A stretch of DNA of 64,000 nt, from contig NC_081824.1 in assembly GCF_030867095.1 (NCBI RefSeq), positions 47,774,882-47,838,881 of the forward strand, read 5' to 3'. A model generated the notes under the pieces. The model worked only from the letters and a program-made list of their open reading frames with translations, ran no database searches and was not told the origin of the DNA. The DNA is from Alligator mississippiensis (lineage: Eukaryota; Chordata; Crocodylia; Alligatoridae). This document shows, piece after piece, positions 45,634 through 57,918 of the stretch. How positions within the stretch are numbered: the stretch's first letter is position 1; each line of letters begins with the position of its first letter. Made by a program: the position numbers and the translations under genes.

Positions 45634-48600
45634 GTAAGGCCTGGGGTGGCAGGGGGACAGTAGCGCCCATGGGGACAGTAGCAGATGAAGATATATTGGG
45701 GCCCTAGGCTCCAGTTGCCGGAGGGGCCCTCCCTCCCTCCCCGGTGCTGCCACTGCCAGGGGGGGAGGCTCGGGGTTAGGCTGGCTCCTGCCTACTTATC
45801 CTTCCTGCTCCCTACTGCCCGCCATGGCCGGAGCAGAGTGGAGCTGAGCAGGGCAAGGGTTGTGTGGGCTGCTGCCTTTGCTGTGCACCAGCCATGCATC
45901 CTCTGCCTACCCTGCAGTGAGAGGCACAACTTGCTGCCCCCACTGCTGCCAGGTAGGCAGGGGACCTGTGACCGGTGTGGGATCCCTGGGGCAAAGTCAG
46001 CAGGGCCAAGGGCCCCGAGCCCACAGCAGGCAGTCCACATCTGCCCTGTGCACAAATCGCAGGGCGGGGGGGGGGCACATACCCCATGTCTCTCCTCAGG
46101 GGTGCGCTTAGAATGCTGCCCGCCTGCAAGGGGAAACTTGCCATCTCCCACGGGAACCCAGACACCTGGGGGCCCCAGCCCAGGCCTCACTCACCCATGC
46201 ACTAATCTGCCTATGCAAGGGGAGCTTTATATCCTTGTTAGTTTTGCAGTTGGACCTGCTGCATAACTTAGGTTAGAGGTGGCCAGTCTGTTGTGTGGGT
46301 GGCCCGTGTGTGGCGCAAGCAGATCAGGGGAGGGGCAGGCAGCACAGTAGCAGGTAAGGCAGGATCCAAATGCAGCACAGTGGATTGGGCAAGGAGCACA
46401 GGGCAGGAAGCAGAAAGCAGGGCAGCTGATCAGACAGGGGAAAGGGATCAGAGTGGCACTGAAGGAGGGTGCAGGGCTAAGTTGTGACATACCTGATCAT
46501 CAGGTTTCACCCAGTTGCTTGTGCATTTGATCTAGTTACCTCTTTTTGACTAAAACACATCTTCCAGAAAGGGATACTTCAGAAAATGCTGAATTCACCA
46601 CAACTATTATTCAATTTCTTGAAATCACGTACTGTCAGGCACTCTTTAGTTATTATTGGGGCTCTTCTCTGGACCCTCTCCAAATTATCCAAATCCTTCC
46701 TAAAGCATGGACATGTTAGAGATCACACTAGTATGATATCTTCCCAAATACCAAATATAAACTTACTTCAAATAGGATCACAGTCCTATTTGATTTCCCC
46801 TATTTCTACATTCAAAGATTGCATCAGTCCTTTGGGAACAGCATCACAGGAGCTGTGATTAAGTTCAGCTGATTACCCACCATGACTTTTCAGTCCTTTT
46901 TCAACATCCTTGATCTCCAGAAACTTTGTTACTGTGGCCTACATTCTTTGTTTCTAGATACCTGATATTTGGCTATATTAAAACAAAACAAACAAAACCC
47001 CCCAACATGACTGTTTGCTTACTTCCCTCTGACCAAAAAGTCCAGTTTGTTCTGTACCAGTTATCTGTTATCTTCATTAATTACTACCCTCCCAAGCTTT
47101 TGTGCGACTTAAAATTAGTAATGATTTTATGTTTTCTCCCAGATCATGGATACAAATATTAAATTGCATAGAGCTTACTGACTCCTACAGGACTGCAAGA
47201 ATTGCAGTTGCTCAATTACAAATCTACATTTAAAATTGCATTTAGAGAGTGGCCAGTTAGTTAATTTTTCACTCCATTTAATATGACATTTTTTTTTTAC
47301 TATATGACTTAAGCAAAATACTGTGTGATAGCAAGTCAAATGCCATCTAGAAACCTGGATATATTACACTGACACTATTGCCTTTACCAATCAGTCTCAA
47401 AAGGTGATGTTAAATTAGTTTGACAAGATCTGTTTTCCATTAGATTTCCTTGGTTGGCAGTGATGATATTACTCTTTATTCATTGACTCTGCTATCAGTT
47501 ATTTTATTGTTGCCAAGGATTGATGTCAGGATGAACTGCTGAAATAGTTTTTTTTCGAATCTTCTGGAACTTCCCTAGTGTTCTGAGACTTACTCAAAAT
47601 CAAGCAGTCATTTAAACTATGCCAGTCTAGGAGCAAGGTTACAAAAACCTCCTGGCTGTTTCCACACTGGATATGAAAGCTACATGAAGGCAAAATGAAT
47701 CTCCCTGTCCAGTATTTTCAGTTAAGACACAGTTTGCTATCTAAGAAACAGGTTGTTCGGCTACTTGCACATACAGGAAAACGTTTGGTAAGTCGCAATG
47801 GAAAGAGACCAGCGTAACAAATTTATAGATTGCCCCCAAAAGATATACTGTGCCATGGCATTAGCAAATACATTAGGGGTAGGCAACCTCCGGCATGAGT
47901 GCCAGAGTGTGGCACAAGAAGGCATTTTGTTTGCCATGTGTGCCTTGTGTTGGACATCAAGGAAGGAACCAGGGCTGTGCTGCTGCAACAAGGATCGGGC
48001 CCCTTGTGGCTCCCCCACCATCCGCCTCTGGCACACCCCTTGTGGCTCCCCCACCATCAGCCTCTTACAAGTCAAGGTTGTGGGTGTTTTTGGCACTCTG
48101 CCCAAAAATGTTGCCAACCCTTGAAATACATAGCTTTTTCACAGGAAGGACTTGTAAGAAAGAGGGGATAGGGAGAAGACATTAATGGAATTTATGAAAA
48201 AAGAGTTAAGTAATGTTTTAAATGCTTTTTTGCTGCAGGTAGTAAAATCTCTCTGGTAGCTGGTCTCATCTTTGGATCAGTGGCTGGTTATGGAGCTTAT
48301 TGTGTAACACATGACCCCAGAGATGTGAAGATATCGTTATGTAAGTATGTTATTTAACTAGAGGAAAAGGTAAAGGAAACAAAAGACATTTTAAATTGTT
48401 TTTTGAACATCCTTCATGTGTATAAATTCATCTATTCATAGTTTCATAGTTGTTAGGGGCTGGAAGGGATCTTACAGATCATAATTTTGTTCATCATATA
48501 CATGCCTTGGTTTGCTTGACAGTTTAAGTTGAATCTTCAGTTAGACCAGTGCCTCCCAAACTTTTCTTCAGCATGACCCCACTTCCTTAGCATGTCCCCT

Positions 48601-51600
48601 CACTCCCAACCCACAGCCCCCTGGCCCTGCTGGTGCCTCTCACTCCCAACCTGCAGGCCCCTGGCCCTGCTAGTGCCTCTCACTCCTGACCTGTAGCCCC
48701 CTGCTACCTCCAGGTACCCCACAACCAGGTCCTGCTGCCCCCTCCTTCCCCCCCGTCCCCCAAGCAGCGCCCAAGTCCCAGCTGCCACCCACAAAAAGTG
48801 GCAGCTGCTGCCCTCCCTCCTGTCCCCTCCCTTGTGGGTGGTATGGCCAGAGCAGAGCCCAAGGTGTTGGGGAGAGGGGGGATGCAGGCTGCTTGCTGCA
48901 GGCTTGGGGCTCCCTCCCCTGCTGCTTTTCCCCCAGGGGCTTCACAGCCCAGGAGACAGGACCTGGTGCAGGAGGCAGTGCCACACTGCCAAGCTGACAT
49001 GTCCCCTACCCACATGACAGCAGTGGAGGCACAACTCGGTGGTGCTACCATGCCTCACCTTGGCAGCCATGACAGTGCAGCGCTTCCTCCTGTACTGGGT
49101 CCTGTCCACTGGGTTGTGGAGGCAGCTCCTGCCCAGAGCTGGTCCAGTCCCGCATCCCGCTGTGGGCACAGAAATCTTGCGACCCCAGCCATTGATTTTT
49201 GTGACCCCATTTGGGGTTGCAACCCACAGTTTGGGAGCCACTGAGTTATACTAAAGTGAAGTGACATATCTACCAACACTGAAGATTTAATGTGGATTAC
49301 TTGCAAAATGAGGCAGGTTGTTCAAAGAAAATTGACAGCTGCCAGCTAGCACCTGTCTGTGCCCCACTTGTCTATAGGATTATACAACAGTATGAACTAT
49401 AAACTACAATAAAGAGCCAGGGAAAGATTACTAAAAGGAAATCTTTAAAACTTGCCTGCAGATTAGAAATAAATATGGGCTGCTGATAGATATGGGGGAA
49501 AAAAACCCTGCACTTTACTGGAAGAGCCAGCACATTCTGGGCATTTGCAGGGGCATGCCAATTTTAAAGTAAAGCACTGTTTTGGGGAGAGGGGTTAAGT
49601 CTGTAAGCAGCCTTAGTTATTACAGTTGTTTATGGGTCTAGTCTTGGCAAGGGTGGCCCACAGCTCCCATTGAAACAAACTGTTTGCCATGGGCTTTACC
49701 TTCACTGCCAAAAACCACTGTGGTATTTATCATAGGATAACCACTAGGTGCTAGCTACCAGATTTAAAAGCCCTGATGGATACATGCCACCAGGGTTTTT
49801 ATGTTGGGGTGAAATATAGACAGGGTTATGTTGTTAGCTGTGCCTAATCACCTTGCAGTAAAAGCAGTAGTAAGCCTATCTTTGTGTAAAACAAGTAGCT
49901 TTCTCCCTGTAAAACAAACACATTATCCTACTGAAAAATAATATTCTTCTTGAAGCAAAAATGTCACCTTAGGTATTTAATGAAAAAAATAAAACAAAGA
50001 AAATTAGATGCTTTTAAACCTGTTCCTTCACTTACATGGATTAATGATTTTATTAGTTCAGATCTGGAGTTTGTAGAAGAGAAAAAGTGTAAGTAAAAAC
50101 TGATAATAAAGCATGTTTAATGTTTTTCTAGTTTTGGTAGGACTAATTCAAATTTTGCACTAGTCTGCCTGAGGCTGTTTATGCTAAGCATGCTATAATA
50201 GTGTGTAAAAGGCTAATGGTAAGATTTGTGCATATAATAATTTGCACAAAAAACTTGTTTTGGGAATTTTCTCTCGAAGTGGAAAGATATGTATTATTAT
50301 TTACTAACAATTTAGATTCATGAGGTAGCAGGAATGTCAGTCATTGTTCACTGAATCTGGCATAGAGAAAATGTTCTCATGGTGAAAATTTGTTTTTAAT
50401 TTCAGTTTTGAGTGCTTTTGCCTTATCTCACAGAACTGCAGATATGTTTGCTCTTGGTAATAGCCCCATTGAACTCTGAGCACAGTAGGATAACTTGCAT
50501 GCATAAAGTGGGACAACTTGGATGTATTTACAGGATGGCAGCCTAAAAGATTGTAGTGACTACTGTATTTTCTTGCATACAGCACACCTTTTTTAAACAA
50601 TTGGCTGCTGGAATTTGGGATGCATATTTTGAATAAGGAAGTATAATAGCAATTTCAGTAGCTTAAGTCTTTTCTTGGGGTGGGGTAGGGAGTGAAAGTA
50701 ATACTGAATGGGCTATGGGGAGCAACACAGATGAACATGCTGAGCTTCCTAGCTTGTGCTTCTCCATTACTTACTGCTACTTACCACTATTTTCAAGGAA
50801 AGGGTTTTTTTTCTTCATTCTGCCTTTCAAAAACAAGGCACATACAGTATCTAATTCTGGGGGCATGTTGTGTGGAAGAAAATACGGTATTTATCCATCT
50901 CAAAATCCAAGAGAAACAAGGGTATTGTACACTAAGCGATAAAACTTTCCTAGGAGCCCAGGAAATAGCAGCCCTATAACTTTCCACTACTGTAAGAAGT
51001 AAATACCCTACAAACACTAACAGCAAATTTCCATCATTAATGTTTTATTAAAAAATATTTCATCTTTATATTTCTTGCAGTTAGCATTACATTTCTCTGG
51101 ACAATTTAATTCCCATTTCAGTGATGGAATATTAAAAAATAGTTTGTAACTCTGAGTGCTCAATTTGAGGCATCCGAGAACAGTATTTTTCTTGAGAAGT
51201 CAGTATTACACCACTTCCATTGATTTCATTTGGAGCTGTGGGTTCCTAGCACCTCTGAAAATATGAGTGTCTTGGAAAAGAACAACTAAAATGAACAGTT
51301 TTGAAAAATTAGAAAAGAGAGTATTACAGAATGGGCATGCTTTTTAGCCTGGAGTGGTAATGAATGCATTAAGGGCTGTAAAGGAGGCTCATGTTGTGGA
51401 GTAGTCTTTCTGTTCTTCAGAGTCATTCCTGAAAAGATCAGCTTACAGAGCATAAGATCAGAATGCTTATGAGCAAAGAAGTAGAAGTAATTTTTTAAAT
51501 GAGGGATTTCATAAAGATGTTTTCAGTTGCCAGAATTTGCCTTAGCATTTTGGGGTGAGCCCATGGAATAATTTTATGCTTTCCTCCGATTGAATGCAAC

Positions 51601-54600
51601 CAGCTCCACTGTGGAGATAGCTAGCTTGTGGATTGTGGAAAGGGTTAGCAAGATGACTCTTTAATCCTGCATAACAAAAGGAGTGAGAGCTTGGGTCAGC
51701 AGTAGCTTCCCGTCACCATAGAATATTAATTGGACTAAATCTCTATCACCATAGAGTTTTGTTTTTATTCTTGGGAAAGCTTCCACCCACAGAGCACTCT
51801 AGTGTCATTAGGCCATCTTATCAAAATGCCCTGTATCAGGCAAGTAAAGATTTTTATAAAGGAAAAAAGAGATAGTAAGGTTATGACTTGGTGGCCTTAA
51901 TTGTGTCACTGTTGGAGCTGGAGTTAGAACTTAGTAGTCCTGTACTTTGAACATTGCGCTGGTTTCCTGTCTCTCTGTTAAACTGTCCCCACCTTTTTCA
52001 GCCAATGCCCCATTGGTCTTTCCTTAGAAGAGCCAGCTAGGATTGAGCTAGTGCCATCAGTGCTACCAGTAAAGAATGGCATGAAGTCCCCTGCCAAAAA
52101 AAACCAAAAGAAGAACCTGTGGCTGTGATATAGGGAGACATGGATAGTTATGTTCTTTAGGAAAAATAATGGCAGAATGTCAATCCTCAGTGCTGTTTTT
52201 GCATTTCTAAGGGTAACTTTTTACTTAGAAAGCAAGTACTGTTTTTTAACATGAAATCAGAGGCTGATTTCTACATAAGCAGGTTATTAAACTTCAGCAT
52301 TGGGAAAGGAGGTCTCATGTTTTATGATAGTACTGCTCTGTCTCTGGCCTGCAGAGACATGTCATCCAGCCTGTGGAGCTCCTCGTGGGAACAGAAACTT
52401 GGTGGTGGGGGAACAGTAGCAGCAGTAATTGCCCCCAGAGCCATGGCAGTTAACGCTGCCACCTCTCTCTCACTGCTCAATTTATGGCCCTGTGGGGGGT
52501 CCCGTGGTCCGGATGACATGGTCCTGTGTACCAGATCAGGCTGGTGCATCGGGTCATGCTGCGGCTGGATCCAGTATGCAGGTCACAGTGGTGTGCCGGA
52601 TCATACCTGCACACTAGTCCTACACCTCTCATCAAGAATGCAGAACTGGAGAGGTTGAGCACCACTGGTGTATGATGATGACCTTTATAAAACACAGTCA
52701 ACTTGTACAGTGAGCTGTGGCTTATCATGGCTCATACTGCTCCATATCTCTCTCTACACATAAATGTGGAAGTATAGAATTACACTTTTGGATGGTATTA
52801 TCCATATCTGCAGAGTAAGATTTTTGCATTCTTTTGTGTATGGAAATTTTATTTCAAGCGAGAAAAGCTACTGAAAAAAGCATGTATGGCTAATTGCATC
52901 TCTTTCTAATCTAATAGCTTATGCTATCAGAGTTTCATAGCAGAATATTGCAGCATATTGCTAACAAATAATATATTGCTCACTAACCATTGTCTTCGAA
53001 ATTCCTGTGCTAGAAGAGTAAATTCTGTATTGATTTGTCTTTTACAGTTTCTGCTTTTCTTCTGACCATTGTAATGGGAGTAAGGTTCAAGAGGTCCAAG
53101 AAACTAATGCCAGCTGGCCTAATAGCTGGTATAAGGTAAATACATATTCAAGTTTCTATTGCAGTGATGCCAACCATTTTCAAATGGCTGCTTGCCAGTT
53201 GATGTCTGTCCAAGTCAGAGTTAATTGAAGCTGAAGATGACTGGTTGGAGGTCTGAATGCAATGAGCTTGAAGGTCTTGATACAGCTCTGGTAAATAGCC
53301 GTTCCATTAAAAAATCTGTACATCTAACACTGACTGGTATTCTGCACAAAGAGGATATTATCACCAGTGATATATCGCTGGATATACTAATTAGCCACTA
53401 GAAGTGTGTGAGTTCTTTTTAAAGATAGGCACCTAAATGAAAGTACTCTGTTTTTCAGAATTGCTAAGTATCTGTGACTCCCACTGAAGACTTACCTTTG
53501 AAAATTGGTCTGCTTATATTTAGTAGCTTTGATTTTTGTGCCTGAGATTGGGCATCTGAATTTGAAAGTCCTGGCCAACATTACTGCAAATGACTACATA
53601 AAGCACCTGTTTCATTCTTTTGCTACTGTTCATCTTGCATATTTAAAGGCATTTTCTGTATTTTAGTTCTGTACAAAATTCCAAACTTGCTCTTCCAGTG
53701 ACTCCATATTTCAAAACTCTTTTCAATGTCCAAGTCCTAATTAATATTTAAAATGGGATAAGCTGAAAACTGCACTTAAAAATCAAACTTTCTTCTTTTT
53801 CATACATCTGATAGCTAAAAATTGTGTTATCAGAAAATTAACTGACATTTTTACTGGTGCTGTATGAGGTAAATGATGTGTCTCCCTTCCTGAACCTGTA
53901 TTGTCCATGCACAACTAATTGATGACAACTTGTTAGCATTGTATCATAAACCATATTGTCAGTTATGTTCTCAGAGCAGTATTTTCAGCAAAAGGGAGCA
54001 TTATGATCATCCTGTCTAATGCTTCCCTTCCAACAACATACTACAGGCCATGCTTAAAAGGAAAGCATTTTAGTTTTCCAAGCTTCCTTGTAGCAGTTTT
54101 GTCAGTCCAGGCCTCTTGTAATTTTTTTAGATGAAACTGATGACTATCAGATAGAGCTTGATCTTAATGCTTTAGCCTGGGCAGTTTGTCTATAAATCAT
54201 CAATAATGTGAAAGAATTATGGTGACTTTGAAATAGCTGGATCACATAGTAAAAGCAATTTAGTATTTTTGTTTTCAAAGAAACTCTCTAATGGATCGCA
54301 ATTTAAAGGATGTCTTATCACTCACTTAGGGTTTCTATCACTGTAATTCCATTCACCTACTCTGGCTACACATACATGTAAGTGAAAATTGGGCCCAAAG
54401 GGTATATGATTCTTGGCATTCTATAATCCCTAAAGCCTCATTTTCTACACTGTTGCTTTTTTTATGTTGATGTAATTTCATTAACTTGACATAGAGCTGG
54501 TGTAATACTAGAGTCATGTTCTATATAGAGAAATGCTTTAAAAGGTCCTCTTTTCAAGGTTGCAGATTCTCTCATCTCTCAACCAATAGCACATTCCATG

Positions 54601-54719
54601 TATAAGCTCTTTGCTGTATGATTGTCAATACACAAACTTTATTGTGTGTTTTTAAATTCTGTTCTGTGTTCTGTTGCAGCCTTTTGATGATTTTGCGACT
54701 TGTTTTTATGCTGCTGTAA
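45558..54719 (+). CDS. TMEM14A: TMEM14A, four coding exons (101 aa)
   Basis: Joined exons 45558-45633, 48239-48340, 53048-53135 and 54680-54719 give 306 nt, 101 residues plus stop (human protein 99). All introns have GT-AG borders. Start: GTCACCATGG, a strong Kozak context with A at -3 and G at +4. Four hydrophobic helices are seen at about 5-22, 29-48, 57-71 and 81-101. Short charged loops separate them: 'RKGSK', 'THDPRDVK' and the basic 'RFKRSKK' (72-78). The C-terminal half ('RDVK.SLF.AF', 'MGVRFKRSKK.MPAGL.AG.SL.MILRLV..LL') is almost that of mammalian TMEM14A. It is not TMEM14C, which lacks RFKRSKK. The family (UPF0136/Tmemb_14) resides in mitochondrial/ER membranes. Mammalian TMEM14A is reported to protect mitochondrial membrane potential and oppose apoptosis; that role is carried over by homology. 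No break is seen and the gene looks functional. Confidence 0.95.
46625..47640 (-). mobile_element. Ancient CR1 LINE in TMEM14A intron 2
   Basis: Antisense CR1 blocks appear in order: 'ggggctcttctctggaccctctccaaattatccaaatcctt' (46660-46700), 'aatgattttatgttttctcccagatcatggatacaaatattaaattgcatag' (47119-47171), 'gtttgacaagatctgttttccatta' (47419-47443) and 'gccaaggattgatgtcagg' (47512-47530). All frames are lost. It is inserted antisense to the gene. Confidence 0.75.
47874..48123. mobile_element. Non-autonomous hAT element (250 bp) in TMEM14A intron 2
   Basis: A perfect 8-bp duplication AAATACAT occurs at 47866-47873 and 48124-48131. The ends are TAGGGGTAGGCAAC and CAAGGGTTGGCAAC (reverse complement of the right). 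An internal 36-bp unit ('cccttgtggctcccccacca...') occurs twice in tandem at 48000-48065. No coding capacity. It ends 115 bp before the exon 3 acceptor. Confidence 0.88.
48239..48340 (+). CDS. TMEM14A: TMEM14A exon 3
   Basis: The acceptor TTTTTTGCTGCAG ends at 48238 and the donor T|GTAAGT lies at 48341. It encodes residues 26-59 (SLVAGLIFGSVAGYGAY in the middle). The intron phase is 1 on both sides. Confidence 0.95.
48433..48483 (-). mobile_element. CR1 LINE 3' tail fragment
   Basis: 'attcatagtttcatagttgttaggggctggaagggatcttacagatca' is the antisense CR1 3' terminus. Only about 50 bp remain. Confidence 0.65.
48547..49243. mobile_element. Non-autonomous hAT element (697 bp) in TMEM14A intron 3
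   Basis: The ends CAGTGCCTCCCAAACT and CAGTGGCTCCCAAACT (reverse complement of the right) match at 15 of 16 positions. The flanking 8-bp duplication is AGTTAGAC (48539-48546) and AGTTATAC (49244-49251), with one change. The left part carries about 2.5 tandem copies of a ~55-bp C-rich unit ('ctcactcccaacc(c/t)gcag...ccctggccctgct'). It is GC-rich, so frames up to 148 codons are spurious. No transposase is present. Confidence 0.85.
52328..52667. mobile_element. Probable hAT element (340 bp) in TMEM14A intron 3
   Basis: The right end reads as CAGTGGTGCTCAACCTC on the reverse strand, and the left end is TAGTACTGCTC (8 of 11 match). The candidate duplication is TTTTATGA (52320-52327) versus GTGTATGA (52668-52675), 6 of 8. 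It is GC-rich compared with its flanks. Decay makes the left limit less sure. Confidence 0.5.
53048..53135 (+). CDS. TMEM14A: TMEM14A exon 4
   Basis: The acceptor TTGTCTTTTACAG ends at 53047 and the donor AAG|GTAAAT lies at 53135/53136. It encodes residues 60-88, including MGVRFKRSKKLMPAGL, and ends in phase 2. Confidence 0.95.
53136..54679 (+). other. TMEM14A: TMEM14A intron 4
   Basis: 1.5 kb of AT-rich DNA with no recognised repeat or gene. Confidence 0.85.
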
Positions 54720-55305
54720 GAAACCAGAACCAGGAATTGAAGTAGAAGTATTTTATCCCTGGACAGATAGACAAGCTCTTTTTACTTGAAAGATAAGTTT
54801 CAACAAAGCCTTTTCTGGCATTTTTCTGTCAAATGATATACACCTGTGATGTGTTCCTTTGATCACATCTGAGCTCAGATTTCTCTGGTATTTTTCAAGT
54901 TCAGTTTATTTTATTCAACAAGACTGTTTGTTTTCATTTAAGCAGCTTGCTAACTTGCAGGTAACTTATTAGCTTGATTTTTCAAATGTTCTGAGCAGCT
55001 GACACTCCAGTGGAGGTCACTGAGAGCTAGAAATGCTGTATACCTTGGAAAATCAAAACATGCTTATGTGTCAGTAAAGCTAAAAAGCCATATAAACTAT
55101 AAGCCTTTTGCTTCTGACACTATGTAATCAAAAGAAACTCTAAAATATTGTTAGTACTGATTGTATATATTGTATCAAAATCACTGAGTAAGGGTAAATG
55201 CCTTGGCATTATAAAACACTGTTTCAAAATCTGTAAATCTCTGGTCTTCCATGTACAAATTGTCATGGATATTAGTTCTAATAAAGGTGGAACCTTTTAA
55301 AGTAG
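54680..55305 (+). other. TMEM14A: TMEM14A exon 5: end of CDS and 3' UTR
   Basis: The acceptor TGTTCTGTTGCAG ends at 54679. The coding part (54680-54719) gives SLLMILRLVFMLL and TAA at 54717-54719. The 3' UTR follows, with the poly(A) signal AATAAA at 55280-55285 and T/GT-rich sequence just downstream (55303-55325). Cleavage is therefore expected near 55300. Confidence 0.85.
55280..55285 (+). terminator. TMEM14A: Poly(A) signal of TMEM14A
   Basis: Canonical AATAAA about 560 bases after the stop codon, with a T-rich downstream element. Confidence 0.8.
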
Positions 55306-55848
55306 TTTTTCTTAATTTTGTTTATTTATAAGACTCCAAAAATATTATTTTTAATGCTGAATGTGAGTGGAAGAGATTTGTCTGTTATCTGTGTATACCT
55401 TTCCTCTAAGGACCTATGACTGTAAGGTGCCCTCAGTTTCCACTGAAATGAATGTGAGTTTGGAACTGCTCTGCATCTTGCTTAACATTTTAGTCCCAAT
55501 TAACACATTTTGTTTGCACTTTTGGTTTGAGACTCTCAAAGTTGACTTGAGCTGGACAAAGGCACCATTTACCAGCCACTGCTTTCTTTCAAAACTAGGC
55601 TTAGGGAAAAGGCTGACAAGGTTCTTTGGGTGAATCTGATATCTTTTATTAGACCAACTTAAATAGTTGGAGAACAATTTTTAAGCAAGCTTTCCGGCTT
55701 AGGGAAAAGGCACTTGGTTTTTATCCAGTATATTACTGAATAGAGTGTATACCCAGGACACAGTAGATCCAGGCTCAATTCCTACTTCTGCATAAGATCT
55801 GAACCCATACCTCCCAAAAGAGTCCCCTCGCCACCAGGTAATAGGCTG
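55306..55848. other. Intergenic DNA downstream of TMEM14A
   Basis: It contains, at about 55612-55700, a repeat-like phrase ('tgaatctgatatcttttattagaccaacttaaatagttgg' followed by 'caagctttc') that I recognise as a common sauropsid interspersed repeat without a sure class. A similar 'aagcttcc...cttcatcagg' phrase lies at 58588-58625. Confidence 0.4.
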
Positions 55849-57918
55849 TGTTACATCTCAGCTGTGTGTTCTTGGGCAACCCTGGCACAGGATGCAGTCT
55901 GTCTGACTCACAAAGGACTCACCCCCCCCCCCCCCTCCTCTACCTAAATGAAACTAATTAAGATGCAGTAAGAGACGCACCTAAGACTCTCCAGATAAGG
56001 GTGATAAGAGTGAAACAACTGCCCTAGGTCTCATTTACATCCAAGATGGAACCAGATGACCATTCATTTACATGAGAGATGGAGAACAGAAAGCCTGAAG
56101 CAGAGACTGCAGTGAATTCTGGGACCAGAGAAGCAGGGGAGCACTGCACGATGGGGAATCTGCGCTTCAAATGTTAATCAACCCATGTTCACACACACCC
56201 AGCTCAGCATTTATCAGACCAGTTCTAATCTGGATTTACTAAGGACTTTTCCCCCCCCAGACACACACACAGAGCTCTAAGTTTAATAGGCATCTCGGGC
56301 CGTACATTCCCCGGTCCCACTATGGGAGGCCTATTTAAACTTGATTGACTAAAACTTGGTTGCTGGGTTAGGGAATGCTGAGGCAAGAGACCGAGTCAGA
56401 GGGGGTACGGGCAACATTTGAACAATGGTTAGCACAAGGGTTCATCACAGCATCCAGCCTGCTGGAGCCCTAATCACAGGTGTTGTCATACTTTTCCCGA
56501 GACGACTGGTGGGAGTCCTCTCCACAAAAGGTTATGAGCGCCCCAGTAATTGCTTTAAGTCTGTTAAAAGACTATAGTAAAATCTGGAAAAGTCATGCTA
56601 AGCTGAGGCTTGTGCACAACAAGTAAAAATCCAAAATCCTGATGCTGCAAGCTATCTATTGTTCCTGAAGAAACCAAGAGATACCCCACCAGTATATCTG
56701 CCATCCATAGGAATCTCAAGCTGACTCCCAAGTATTTGGTTACTCCCTAATCTTAAGTGTTTCCTGATTATCAATCAATTTCCTGAGATGGTCCAAACCA
56801 GATAACCCCTTGTCAATAGAAAAGACAATGATTTACACTACTGAGGGTGCTTCGAAGCAGCTGAACTGAGGGTATAAAAATCTGTAAGTGTGTGTGCTGC
56901 AAGAAGGAGGAGGAGGAAAGGAGAAGGAGAGGAAAAGGAAAGAAGAAGAAGAAAACTCCTGTGCTGACACCATCCCCTGTTGTTCTTGGGACGCTGGAAG
57001 AACAGATCGTCTCTCTCTTCAAGGATTGTGCTACAGACTGTGCCTGTCAGCTTTGCAGCCTGAGTACCTTGGACTAGGTGAGATCCCAGCGCTCGCTCTC
57101 TCTCTCTCTCTTCTCTATAAACTTCTGAACCTGAACTGTATCAGTTAAGCTTGAGCTAAGTTTCCCCAAATACTTAGTGAAACCAGGGTAGTATTGTCAT
57201 TGTTTGTGTTTGTTTTTCTTTTACATGTCTATTACTACTAGTACTATTATATATTTCATATGCTTAGCAATAAATAACTTTTATAGTCAAACTGGTAGTA
57301 ATTGGGTATATTTTTCCTTCTCTGCTTCTCTTGCTGCAGAGCACGGGAGGAAACATTTCTTTTACCTATGCTAAAGATCCCTGTGAAGCCCAAAATTATT
57401 GTGGGGTCTGCTCATCAAGAGGCCAAAGATTGGGACGTGCTGAGTTTGAAACACATAAGGGGATCAGCTTGTACAGGCTGATTGACCCAGTTTGACTCAG
57501 ACATGCCCTTATGAACTGAATGCTGGCCCATGAGGGTGTCAGCTGGACACCCAGCTGGATTCAGAGGGCTTCTGTTCACCTGTGTGCTTGTGTCTGACTG
57601 CATTTTATTGTTGCTCTTATGAACTGATTCTTGGCATATGAGGGTGTCAGCCTGTCCATGCTGATCAGCCCGGCCAGCTCAGGCGTTTCACGTTAATTTG
57701 TGTGTGTTTGTGTGTATGACTGATTTGGTGACTGGAGGAACCCAGTCCCATTGAGATTGAGTCCTCCAAGATAGCTCCACTGGGGGTGAGGGCTTGCAGA
57801 AGGGAGAAATATAGCTCCATATAGTAACACAAGCAGCACATTGACAGAATCACCAAGACCCTAGAAACTATCCCTAATAAATGAGCACACCCCAAAGTAA
57901 TGGGCAAGTGTGGTAACA
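55849..57918 (+). mobile_element. LTR-like retroviral fossil (2.07 kb, probable solo LTR)
   Basis: The unit starts TGTTAC and ends GTAACA (TG...CA with 6-bp inverted ends). It is flanked by a 4-bp direct duplication GCTG at 55845-55848 and 57919-57922. Internally, TATAAAA is at 56873-56879, AATAAA at 57269-57274 and a second AATAAA at 57876-57881. A diverged ~110-bp tandem unit ('cttatgaactga...atgagggtgtcagc') occurs at about 57509 and 57617. No gag, pol or env frame lies inside, so a solo LTR is the simplest reading. A 4-bp duplication fits class I/gamma-like elements. The length is large for an LTR, so a composite of two repeats is the alternative. It is non-functional; its age cannot be told without a second copy. 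Confidence 0.5.

Larger units (their letters stand above)
45634..48238 (+). other. TMEM14A: TMEM14A intron 2 with repeats
   Basis: It holds a GC-rich unclassified segment at 45690-46260 (C/G runs, spurious frames up to 193 codons), an ancient CR1 (46625-47640) and a hAT element (47874-48123). Confidence 0.85.
48341..53047 (+). other. TMEM14A: TMEM14A intron 3 with repeats
   Basis: The largest intron (4.7 kb). It holds a CR1 tail (48433-48483), a 697-bp hAT element and a probable hAT at 52328-52667. The remainder is AT-rich with nothing recognised. Confidence 0.85.

Noticed and set aside
45685-46266. 193-codon frame in intron 2 of TMEM14A
   Set aside because: GC-rich, C-tract sequence with competing frames on both strands, no domain, and a position inside an intron.
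53164-53200. Possible hAT end 'CAGTGATGCCAACCATTTT' in intron 4
   Set aside because: No partner terminus or 8-bp duplication was found nearby.
45558-54719. Assignment as TMEM14C (haem-related paralog)
   Set aside because: The N-terminus starts directly at the first helix, and the loop RFKRSKK and the end MILRLVFMLL match TMEM14A, not TMEM14C.
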